This document shows, one piece after another, positions 1 through 5,968 of a stretch of 5,968 bases of DNA; the stretch's first letter is position 1, and every line of letters starts with the position of its first letter. Location of the stretch: assembly GCA_024280815.1 (NCBI GenBank), contig JAJRPL010000147.1:1-5968 (forward strand), given 5' to 3'. The notes under the pieces were generated by a model, which had not been told where the DNA came from, ran no database searches, and worked only from the letters and a program-made list of their open reading frames with translations. Origin of the DNA: Bacteroidota bacterium. Its GTDB lineage: Bacteria; Bacteroidota; Bacteroidia; Flavobacteriales; Flavobacteriaceae. The position numbers and the translations under genes are program-made.

Positions 1-648
1 CACTATGGGAACTTTATACTTTTCAACTAAAGGATAATACTCGAAATTTCCCATAATAGTACAAACATGACCTGCCGCCAAAAAGCCATCAATATGACTG
101 TCTGGGTCTTCCATAACACACTCAATTGCTGGCGGAACCAAAACGTGAGATGCCAAAATAGAATAATTTTTTAAACCTTTTCTGTGTGCATGTATTACCG
201 AAAGTGCATTTGCAGGTGCAGTAGTTTCAAAACCTACTGCAAAAAACACCACGTCTTTATCTGGATTATTTTCTGCAATAGTTACGGCTTCTAATGGCGA
301 ATATAAAATACGAACATCTCCACCTTCTGCTTTGGCTTCTAACAAACTTTTTTCAGAACCTGGAACACGAAGCATATCGCCAAAAGAACATAAAATTACG
401 TTTTCATCCAAGGCAAGATGCACTGCTTTGTCAATTAAATGTAGAGGAGTTACACAAACTGGACAACCAGGGCCGTGAATCATTGTCACTTCTTTGGGCA
501 ACATATCTATAATTCCGTTTTTGACTAAACTATGTGTTTGTCCTCCACAAACCTCCATAATTCTCCAATCTTGTGTTACGGTTTTCTTTATTTCTGCGAG
601 ATACTCTTTTGCTAATTCAGGATCTCGATATTCGTTCATATACTTCAT
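1..648 (-). CDS. hypD: HypD, [NiFe] hydrogenase maturation iron-sulfur protein (partial, C-terminus cut by window edge)
   Basis: HypD is the cytoplasmic scaffold that, with HypC, holds the iron ion while the CN and CO ligands of the [NiFe] hydrogenase active site are attached. I read 216 residues with no stop before the left edge. The family is usually about 360-380 aa, so the C-terminal part, including most of the [4Fe-4S] ligand cysteines, lies outside. Visible family motifs are CGGQTH (C34-H39), GPGCPVC (residues 59-65, C62 and C65), GFETTAP (139-145) and GFLAAGHVCTIMG (188-200, H194 and C196). C34 corresponds to the conserved Cys thought to act in cyanide transfer. The start ATG (646-648) is preceded by AAAAAGGAT, with AGGA 7 nt away. 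The nearby Met4 codon is a less well placed alternative. The N-terminus MKYMNEYRDPELAK is typical of the family. The gene starts 20 nt after hypC stops and is probably co-transcribed with it. Confidence 0.97.
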   Translation of the reverse strand, partial: MKYMNEYRDPELAKEYLAEIKKTVTQDWRIMEVCGGQTHSLVKNGIIDMLPKEVTMIHGPGCPVCVTPLHLIDKAVHLALDENVILCSFGDMLRVPGSEKSLLEAKAEGGDVRILYSPLEAVTIAENNPDKDVVFFAVGFETTAPANALSVIHAHRKGLKNYSILASHVLVPPAIECVMEDPDSHIDGFLAAGHVCTIMGNFEYYPLVEKYKVPIV

Positions 649-654
649 AATAGT

Positions 655-663
655 ATCCTTTTT
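655..663 (-). promoter_or_regulatory. Ribosome binding site of hypD
   Basis: The minus strand reads AAAAAGGAT here, with AGGA (plus-strand 656-659) separated from the hypD ATG by 7 nt, a standard Shine-Dalgarno spacing. It is the only convincing Shine-Dalgarno-like element at the five start sites whose upstream DNA is visible, and it supports the ATG at 648 over the second ATG at 639. Confidence 0.55.
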
Positions 664-668
664 ACAAA

Positions 669-992
669 TTAATTACCTTCTTTTTTGGTCACTTCGTCCA
701 AAGAAATTTCTCCAGAAATTGTATCTTCAGGTATGTAATTATCTACATCTACCAAATCACCTAATTCACCAATTTCTTTCAAGTATTTAAAGGTTTTTTT
801 TGCTTCTTCTTCATCTACTTTACTAATAGCAACGCCAACGTGTACCAATACATAATCGCCAATATTTGCTTCTGGTAACATTTCAAGGCTTGCTTCTTTG
901 GTGATTCCTCCAAAATTAATTTTTGCCATTCGTAAAGCACCACCATATTGTAGTTCTATACTTTTTATTTTTCCTGGAATTGCTAAACACAT
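669..992 (-). CDS. hypC: HypC/HybG-family hydrogenase maturation chaperone
   Basis: HypC is a small cytoplasmic chaperone that forms a complex with HypD, carries the Fe(CN)2CO group and delivers it to the hydrogenase large-subunit precursor. The protein is 107 aa and opens with the defining MCLAIPG signature. After removal of Met1, Cys2 is the conserved iron-binding/partner-binding residue, and the exact match of this motif to the family N-terminus fixes the start. The OB-fold-like core continues through GDYVLVHVGVAIS (residues 45-57, with conserved H51) into the usual helix DEEEAKKTFKYLKEIG (60-75). Beyond the core is an acidic tail (about 76-107, ten Asp/Glu), which makes the protein longer than E. 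coli HypC (90 aa) or HybG (82 aa). It sits 6 nt after the hypF stop and 20 nt before hypD, the common hypC-hypD order. No clear Shine-Dalgarno motif is present (TTAGAAAACT precedes ATG). Confidence 0.96.
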   Translation of the reverse strand: MCLAIPGKIKSIELQYGGALRMAKINFGGITKEASLEMLPEANIGDYVLVHVGVAISKVDEEEAKKTFKYLKEIGELGDLVDVDNYIPEDTISGEISLDEVTKKEGN

Positions 993-998
993 AGTTTT

Positions 999-3266
999 CT
1001 AATTTTTAATATTTTGATGATACATTAATTGTCCAAATGAAATATTTTCATCATTGGCAGACAATTTACGATTTAATTTAATAGTAATTCCCTCTTTTTT
1101 TGCTAAACGAAGTAACATTAAAACCAACAAAGAGTTTTGAAAAACACCACCACTACAAGCAATGATTGTTATTTTATTTTTTAAGGCTTCTCTGATAATA
1201 ATTTTTGCTAAAGTGTAGATAAATGATTGTGCTACAGAAGTTTTAGAAAATCCATCTATTTTATATGATTTGATGATAGTTTGCATTAAAAATTTAATAG
1301 GAATAGTTTCATAGTTATTACCTTCTAAAAAATCCGTAATCTTCTTATTTTTTGCTGAAATGGCATAGTTTTCTAACAACATTGCTGCTTCCGCTTCGTA
1401 TGAGTTTATATCAATTATATCTAAAATGGAAGCCACAGCATCAAACAATCTGCCAACTGATGATGTTTTTAGAGTGTTGTTTTGTAGAGTTTTATTATAA
1501 ACTTTCCATTCGGTTGCAGTAAACTTTTCTTTTATCAAATGGCGTGTGTCGTTATTTAGCAAACTAAACAAAGATAAACGAGGCTCTTTTGCCATTTTAT
1601 CGTTGGCAATCCAATCAAAATATTCAAAATGATTTGATCGATTTATTTTTTGATTTTGATAGATAAAAAACTCTCCTCCCCAAATATTATTATCGTCTCC
1701 TAAACCTGTTCCATCCCAAACAACGCCTAAGATTTTTTCTTTTGAAGAAAACAAATCATGTTCACCTAAAACACTTGCGAAATGGGCTTTATGATGCTGA
1801 ATCTCTATAAGCTTTACATTGTTTTTTAATGCTAATTCTTTTCCTAAAATAGTACTTTGGTATTGTGGGTGTTTATCAACGAGTATAGTTTTTGGTTTTG
1901 AATTGAATAAATTTCCGTATTGCTGAATAGTGCTTTTATAGCGTTCTAAAACATCAAAGTTATCTAAATTTCCAAAATACTGACTTACATAAGTGTGTTT
2001 GTTTGGTACAAAAGCAAACGTACTTTTTAAATGTGCTCCCATTGCTAAAGAAGGTGCTGTATTTTTAGATTCAATTTCTAAATAATTTGGAGCCAAACCA
2101 CGAGAACGTCTTAAAATAATTTGTTGCTCATCAATAAATTTCACAACAGAATCGTCTTGCGGAAATTCAATGTTTAAATTGTGATGCAAAAAATAATCTG
2201 CTACATATTGCAATTCTTCTTGTGCTTCTTTTTGATCTGAAAGAATAGGTGAACCATGAATATTTCCACTGGTTGCTATAATTGGTTTTTTAAAAAATTG
2301 TAATAGTAATTCAAGTAACGATGAAGAAGGTAGCATTACGCCAGTTTGATTGAGATTTGGTGCAACCGTTTCTGTTTTAATTTTGGTGGTTTTAGTATTT
2401 TGAAGAATTACTATTGGAGCGACCCTACTTTGTAAAGCAGTTTTCTCATTTTTAGTTATGTTAAAATCATTTTTAATGGCTTCAATTGAAGGATATAAAA
2501 CTGCAAAAGGTTTGTTTGGTCGCTTTTTACGTTTTCTTAATTCTTTAATTACTCCTTTATTGGTAGCATCGCAACATAGTAAATAGCCATTGGTGTTTTT
2601 TATCGATATTATTTTTCCTTCTGAAATAAATTGTGCTACTTTTTGAATGATATCTTGTTCATTTTCTTCAACTAAATTACCTGAACTATCAACTAATTGA
2701 AGTGTTATTCCGCAGTTAGAACAGCTATTGGTTTGCGAATGAAACCGTTTATTACTTGGATTGGTATATTCTGACTCACAAGAAGAACACATCTTAAAAT
2801 TTTCAAGTGTTGTGTTTTCTCTTTCAAACGGAAATTTTGTTGTAATTGCATACCGAGGCCCGCAATGAACACACGTTGTAAAAGCATAATTAAAACGCCT
2901 GTTATTTTCATCTGTTATCTCTTCTTTACAAGCCTTACAAACTGCAAAATCTGGTGTTAACGGAATATTTATTTGTTGGTTACTTTCCGATACAATTATG
3001 GTGAAATTAGTATACGCAATAAATGAAACTTCTTCAATAGAATGATTTGTAATGATAGAAACCTCTGGTTTTCCTTTTAGAATTTGATCAACAAAATAGG
3101 TTGCTTTTTCTTCTGAAGAATTTATATAAATTAGTACACCATTAGCATTGTTAGAAACACTTCCTACAAGTTTATTCAAATTGGCTAAATTGAAAATAAA
3201 TGGCCGAAATCCAACACCTTGAACCCGTCCATAAATTTGTATTTTATATGTGCTTATTTTAGCCAA
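999..3266 (-). CDS. hypF: HypF carbamoyltransferase, [NiFe] hydrogenase maturation
   Basis: HypF uses carbamoyl phosphate and ATP to make a carbamoyl group and passes it to the C-terminal Cys of HypE, where it becomes the cyanide ligand of the [NiFe] site. The 755-aa length matches the family (about 750) and all four domains are present. An acylphosphatase domain (about 5-92) carries GRVQGVGFRPFI (13-24). Two zinc fingers of the form CX2CX18CX2C use C110/C113/C132/C135 and C160/C163/C182/C185. A YrdC-like domain (about 200-395) has KNTNGYLLCCDAT, KKRPNKPFAVL, ATSGN and DDSVV..LRRSRGLAP. A Kae1-like domain (about 405-750) has QHHKAH (H491 and H495 as likely metal ligands), DGTGLGDD, GRLFDAVAS and CSGGVFQNSL. 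The start is TTG: an in-frame TAA lies 15 nt upstream of it, and no ATG occurs before the acylphosphatase motif. The first 8 nt overlap the end of the upstream gene, suggesting translational coupling. The gene ends with TAG, 6 nt before hypC. Confidence 0.97.
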   Translation of the reverse strand: MAKISTYKIQIYGRVQGVGFRPFIFNLANLNKLVGSVSNNANGVLIYINSSEEKATYFVDQILKGKPEVSIITNHSIEEVSFIAYTNFTIIVSESNQQINIPLTPDFAVCKACKEEITDENNRRFNYAFTTCVHCGPRYAITTKFPFERENTTLENFKMCSSCESEYTNPSNKRFHSQTNSCSNCGITLQLVDSSGNLVEENEQDIIQKVAQFISEGKIISIKNTNGYLLCCDATNKGVIKELRKRKKRPNKPFAVLYPSIEAIKNDFNITKNEKTALQSRVAPIVILQNTKTTKIKTETVAPNLNQTGVMLPSSSLLELLLQFFKKPIIATSGNIHGSPILSDQKEAQEELQYVADYFLHHNLNIEFPQDDSVVKFIDEQQIILRRSRGLAPNYLEIESKNTAPSLAMGAHLKSTFAFVPNKHTYVSQYFGNLDNFDVLERYKSTIQQYGNLFNSKPKTILVDKHPQYQSTILGKELALKNNVKLIEIQHHKAHFASVLGEHDLFSSKEKILGVVWDGTGLGDDNNIWGGEFFIYQNQKINRSNHFEYFDWIANDKMAKEPRLSLFSLLNNDTRHLIKEKFTATEWKVYNKTLQNNTLKTSSVGRLFDAVASILDIIDINSYEAEAAMLLENYAISAKNKKITDFLEGNNYETIPIKFLMQTIIKSYKIDGFSKTSVAQSFIYTLAKIIIREALKNKITIIACSGGVFQNSLLVLMLLRLAKKEGITIKLNRKLSANDENISFGQLMYHQNIKN

Positions 3267-3558
3267 ATTTAATATTTTTTGTTACTTTTTTTAGAAGGAT
3301 TAAGGCAATAATTCCGCCGATTAACGAAATTAATAAATACACTAAAAATAGTTTTAAACTAAACACATTATTGGCTACAATTTTAAAAGGGTTTATACCA
3401 AATCTACTCACTAATTTTGTAAAAAAAACAGCACCAAATACGCCAATAATTATATTGCCAGTAAAACCAAAAGAATACTTGGTATTAAATTTTGAGAAAC
3501 TAAGTGTACCTATAATTCCCATTAATATTCCTATAATTGAAATTAATGATTCATTCAT
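3259..3558 (-). CDS. Small Gly-rich membrane protein, GlsB/YeaQ/YmgE-like (function unknown)
   Basis: This 99-aa protein is almost entirely hydrophobic, with three likely membrane helices at about residues 4-20, 33-50 and 67-90 and a short basic C-terminus (KKVTKNIK). Glycines are regularly spaced: G10/G14/G17 in helix 1, then GFTGNIIIGVFGAVFF (31-46), and LIGGIIALILL in helix 3. This pattern, with the basic loop between helices 1 and 2, resembles the GlsB/YeaQ/YmgE (transglycosylase-associated) family of about 80-100 aa inner-membrane proteins, whose biochemical role is unknown despite the name. I assign it by pattern only. It begins 3 nt after the cydB stop and overlaps the hypF start by 8 nt, so it is translated as part of the run. 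It is too long, with too many helices, to be a CydX-type single-helix oxidase subunit. A role in oxidase or hydrogenase assembly would be a guess from position. No Shine-Dalgarno motif is seen. Confidence 0.8.
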   Translation of the reverse strand: MNESLISIIGILMGIIGTLSFSKFNTKYSFGFTGNIIIGVFGAVFFTKLVSRFGINPFKIVANNVFSLKLFLVYLLISLIGGIIALILLKKVTKNIKFG

Positions 3559-3568
3559 AATTTAATGT
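3556..3568 (-). promoter_or_regulatory. cydB stop / small-gene start junction, copy 2 of a 13-nt repeat
   Basis: The minus strand reads ACATTAAATTATG: the last bases of cydB, its TAA, the spacer ATT, then the ATG of the small membrane protein gene. The same 13 nt occur at the cydA/cydB junction. With no Shine-Dalgarno motif present, this AT-rich stop-start junction is the likely site of translational coupling. That role is inferred. Confidence 0.4.
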
Positions 3569-4635
3569 CCGTAATCTCTATTATCGATCTTTCCTTTTGT
3601 AAGTTTATATTGAATGATTAAGTAAACAATCATTAGCACAATACCTATTATTCCCCAAACAAGTGCGGTAGAATAAGCATACGCATTTGTACCAGTATTA
3701 TAGATTGTTAACGGTTCGTTTATATTATTTGTTGAAGGTAAAATGTTAGGAAATAATGATGCCAGTGTAGTTGTAATTCCGCCAAGTATTAATAAGGTTG
3801 AAAATAGCAACCCATAAATTTCTTTTTTAAACTTATTTACATATAATAAACCAAATAAACCTGTAAGAAAAATTATAGGAAAAATTAATAAAACTATATT
3901 TTGTTTAAAATTAACAAAAGCACTTTTATTAATTTTTCCCCAAATTAAAAGTGAAAATATTGTTAACACTATTAAAACTAATGTTAATCTGAAAACTATT
4001 TTTTTTAATTTTTGATTTATTGATGAGTTTGTTTTAAAAATCACCCAATTGGCTCCGTGAATTGCCAAAGTAATTACAGAAATAAATCCTATAATTACTG
4101 TAAACCAGTCTAAAACACCTGGATGTTCGGTTAACGGACTAAAACTACTATTCCATAATGGCAAGAAAAAATAATGTCCTTCGTAAAGAGAAACGCCATT
4201 TTCTACACCGCCTAAATTAACACCACGAACAATGTTTCCTAGACCAACACCAAAGAAAAAGGCTAATAACAAACTAGAAACTCCAAAGGAAGTGTCCCAC
4301 ATATCTTTCCACATTTGATAGTTGAATTGACTACGTAATTCTAAACCAATTGCTCTAAAAATCATTAACCATAAAATGATGATTAATGGTAAATAAAAGC
4401 CACTAAACACAGATGCGTAATAGGTTGGAAAAGCCATAAACAACATACCACCAGCAACTACTAGCCAAACTTCGTTAGCATCCCAATACAGACCTGCTGC
4501 TTTTGCGATGACCTCTTTATCTTTTTCTTTTTTTGCTAAAAAAAGATGGATAATACCTGTACCAAAATCATAACCATCTAATATAAAAAATACGGCCAGA
4601 ATAACGGATGTAATTATAAACCAAAAAATTTCCAT
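3562..4635 (-). CDS. cydB: Cytochrome bd-type quinol oxidase subunit II
   Basis: CydB is the structural partner of CydA in cytochrome bd, which oxidises quinol and reduces O2 to water at the cytoplasmic membrane without pumping protons. The protein is 357 aa, within the usual range (about 335-380), and very hydrophobic, with eight or nine recognisable membrane segments. Family signatures are LDGYDFGTG near the N-terminus (19-27, D20 and D23), YWDANEVWLVVAGGMLFMAFP (50-70, with D52 and the conserved Trp residues), FRAIGLELR (93-101), the HGANW motif (193-197), and SLFPNILPS (293-301) followed by LTIYN before the last helix. The ATG gives the expected N-terminus close to the first helix. It starts 3 nt after the cydA stop and is followed 3 nt later by the small membrane protein gene. 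No haem ligands are expected in this subunit. I see no truncation or frameshift. Confidence 0.96.
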   Translation of the reverse strand: MEIFWFIITSVILAVFFILDGYDFGTGIIHLFLAKKEKDKEVIAKAAGLYWDANEVWLVVAGGMLFMAFPTYYASVFSGFYLPLIIILWLMIFRAIGLELRSQFNYQMWKDMWDTSFGVSSLLLAFFFGVGLGNIVRGVNLGGVENGVSLYEGHYFFLPLWNSSFSPLTEHPGVLDWFTVIIGFISVITLAIHGANWVIFKTNSSINQKLKKIVFRLTLVLIVLTIFSLLIWGKINKSAFVNFKQNIVLLIFPIIFLTGLFGLLYVNKFKKEIYGLLFSTLLILGGITTTLASLFPNILPSTNNINEPLTIYNTGTNAYAYSTALVWGIIGIVLMIVYLIIQYKLTKGKIDNRDYGH

Positions 4636-4645
4636 AATTTAATGT
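4633..4645 (-). promoter_or_regulatory. cydA stop / cydB start junction, copy 1 of a 13-nt repeat
   Basis: The minus strand reads ACATTAAATTATG, identical to the junction 1.08 kb further along the operon. It comprises the final His codon and TAA of cydA, the spacer ATT and the cydB ATG. No purine-rich Shine-Dalgarno sequence precedes the start, so initiation probably depends on coupling to the terminating ribosome. Confidence 0.4.
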
Positions 4646-5967
4646 TTTTGAGTTGGACCTTCGTGAATTGCTTTACCTACTAAAATTAAAAATAACAAAC
4701 CTAAAACCAAGTATAAAGCAACAAAACCTAATAAAGTAAATAAAGTATTACCTGAAGAAACCGTTGGCGAAATACCATCTGCAGTTTTTAAATAACCATA
4801 AACTAAATAAGGTTGCCTGCCCAACTCTGCGGTATACCAACCTGTAATATTTGCAATGTATGGAAACGGAACGAGAAATAAAATCGTCCATAATAAAGGT
4901 TTAAAATGCACTAGTTTTTTTCGCCATAATAAGAATGCAGCCAAAAACATAACACCAATAAAAATGGTACCTAAACCAACCATTATATGATAAGAATAAT
5001 ACAATGCAGGAATATTATCTGGCAATTCTTCTTTTTTGAATTCATCCATTCCTTTTATCTGTGTATCCCAATCTTGGTAGGTTAAAAAACTCAATACATT
5101 AGGTACAGCGATTTTATTGTCTAATTTTTTCTCTCGCATATTTGGTTGCCCAATTAGTACAATTTCTGCACCTGCGTGTTCGGTTTCAAAAATCCCTTCC
5201 ATTGCAGCAAAAGATGCTGGTTGATATTTTGCTACGTTTTTAGCGTTCCAATCTCCTGTCGGGAAAGCAACTAATAAGCTTGCTACTAATCCGAAAACCA
5301 CACCAGTTTTTAAGAATAATTTTCCGTATTCCACATTTTTTTGACGCAATACATAAAATGCACCAACACTTGCAACCATAAAAGATGAAGTGACTAAAGA
5401 CGCCATTTGATTATGTAAAAAAGCAGGAATTAACCAAGGGTTGCTAAATAAGGCACCAAAATTATCCAATACAAATTTTCCGTTTTCTAAAATTTCAAAT
5501 CCAACTGGATGTTGCATCCAAGCATTGGTAGCTAAAATTAAATAACCACTTGCCCAAGAACCTAAAAAGACTAGAAAACCAGTTAAAAAATGAAGTTTCT
5601 GACCCATTAATTTTTCACCAAAAATAAAAAGTGCTAAAAAGGAAGATTCTAAAAAGAAGGAAAATAAGCCTTCCATTGCTAGTGTTTGCCCAATTATACT
5701 ACCCGTTAGTTCCGAGAATTTCGCCCAATTGGTTCCAAACTGAAATTCCATCGGAATACCAGTAATTACGCCCATTGTAAAGTTAATGGCAAAAATTTTC
5801 ATAAAGAATTTTGCAGCATTGTTATACTTTTCAATGTTATTTCTTAAATATTTCCATTTAAAATAAACAATGATTAAAGATAAACCCATTGTTAATTGCG
5901 GAAAAATATAATGAAACGTTATGGTGAACGCAAATTGCAATCTATCGTAAAAAATAATATCTTCCAT
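4639..5967 (-). CDS. cydA: Cytochrome bd-type quinol oxidase subunit I (short Q-loop form)
   Basis: CydA carries the haems of cytochrome bd (b558, b595, d) and the quinol site facing the outside of the membrane. The protein is 442 aa, shorter than E. coli CydA (522), because the Q-loop between helices 6 and 7 (about residues 237-317) lacks the C-terminal insert. Recognisable residues (E. coli equivalents in brackets) are H19 (H19), E99 and E107 (E99, E107) in AMEGLFSFFLESSF, H185 (H186), E257 (E257) in FAAMEG, M329 (M393) in HIMVG, and W377/E381/R384 (W441/E445/R448) in WYTAELGRQP. The N-terminus aligns residue for residue with E. coli as far as H19 (DRLQFAFT..FH), which fixes the ATG at 5965-5967. 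Only one base upstream is visible, so the promoter is outside the window. S252 and H327 replace E. coli K252 and R391; both positions vary among short-loop and cyanide-insensitive-type oxidases. Menaquinol is the likely donor if the host is a Bacteroidota member (inference). Confidence 0.97.
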   Translation of the reverse strand: MEDIIFYDRLQFAFTITFHYIFPQLTMGLSLIIVYFKWKYLRNNIEKYNNAAKFFMKIFAINFTMGVITGIPMEFQFGTNWAKFSELTGSIIGQTLAMEGLFSFFLESSFLALFIFGEKLMGQKLHFLTGFLVFLGSWASGYLILATNAWMQHPVGFEILENGKFVLDNFGALFSNPWLIPAFLHNQMASLVTSSFMVASVGAFYVLRQKNVEYGKLFLKTGVVFGLVASLLVAFPTGDWNAKNVAKYQPASFAAMEGIFETEHAGAEIVLIGQPNMREKKLDNKIAVPNVLSFLTYQDWDTQIKGMDEFKKEELPDNIPALYYSYHIMVGLGTIFIGVMFLAAFLLWRKKLVHFKPLLWTILFLVPFPYIANITGWYTAELGRQPYLVYGYLKTADGISPTVSSGNTLFTLLGFVALYLVLGLLFLILVGKAIHEGPTQKH

Positions 5968-5968
5968 A

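Noticed and set aside
294..790. Two plus-strand open frames of 72 and 98 codons (294-512 and 494-790).
   Set aside because: They lie antisense to hypD and hypC, whose conserved motifs fill the minus strand. Their translations are low-complexity, show no family signature, and have no initiation signal.
649..998. Promoter, terminator or riboswitch within the intergenic gaps (20 nt before hypD, 6 nt before hypC).
   Set aside because: The gaps are too short for a terminator hairpin or riboswitch and show no inverted repeat. Only a Shine-Dalgarno-like element was found, before hypD.
2705..2911. Minus-strand open frame of 68 codons inside hypF.
   Set aside because: It lies in another frame over the HypF zinc-finger region, where the CX2CX18CX2C pairs show that the hypF frame is the coding one.
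3259..3300. An A7 run (minus strand AAAAAAAG, 3286-3292) near the end of the small gene, considered as a programmed frameshift site that would fuse it to HypF.
   Set aside because: hypF is in the +1 frame relative to the small gene, so a -1 slip does not reach it. A +1 slip at the run would meet the in-frame TAA at 3282-3284 at once.
3259..3558. The small ORF as a CydX/CbdX-type third oxidase subunit.
   Set aside because: It occupies the position after cydB, but CydX proteins are about 30-50 aa with one helix. This protein has 99 aa, about three helices and a different glycine pattern.
3371..3565. Plus-strand open frame of 64 codons.
   Set aside because: It is antisense to the small membrane protein gene. 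The mirror of a hydrophobic AT-rich gene readily gives such frames, and the minus-strand frame has coupled spacing to both neighbours.
1..5968. CRISPR arrays, tRNAs, insertion sequences or other mobile-element marks.
   Set aside because: No regularly spaced direct repeats, terminal inverted repeats, transposase motifs or tRNA-like folds were seen. Conserved coding sequence covers nearly every base.

Overview
The window is a gene-dense, AT-rich stretch in which all six real genes lie head to tail on the minus strand. Read in the direction of transcription (right to left) the order is cydA, cydB, a small membrane protein gene, hypF, hypC and hypD. HypD runs off the left edge. The gaps are +3, +3, -8 (overlap), +6 and +20 nt, which is the layout of one transcription unit. 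Its promoter would lie upstream of cydA, beyond the right edge, and its terminator beyond the left edge. Coding density is close to 100%, and no stretch longer than 20 nt lacks a gene.

The AT-rich composition, the near absence of Shine-Dalgarno motifs, the AT-rich start contexts and the protein sequences suggest a Bacteroidota member, probably of flavobacterial type. This is inference: no rRNA or other taxonomic marker is present.

Region 1 (3562-5967) encodes the two core subunits of a cytochrome bd-type quinol oxidase. CydA is the short-Q-loop form of 442 aa and retains the haem ligands expected of a functional enzyme. Region 2 (3259-3558) encodes a 99-aa, Gly-rich, probably three-helix membrane protein resembling the GlsB/YeaQ/YmgE (transglycosylase-associated) family. 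Region 3 (1-3266) encodes HypF, HypC and HypD, which make and deliver the Fe(CN)2CO group of [NiFe] hydrogenases. HypE, the fourth partner, is not in the window and may follow hypD.

Together the genes suggest a cell that matures a [NiFe] hydrogenase and, in the same unit, makes a high-affinity quinol oxidase. The simplest reading is H2 oxidation feeding the quinone pool (probably menaquinone), with bd oxidase passing the electrons to O2 under low oxygen. No hydrogenase structural gene is visible, so this link is inferred from gene order. A comparable pairing is known in E. coli, where the hya hydrogenase-1 operon is followed by the bd-II oxidase genes appCB. All individual families here are known. 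What deserves attention is their arrangement, the small membrane protein between the two modules, and a few residue and start-codon details.
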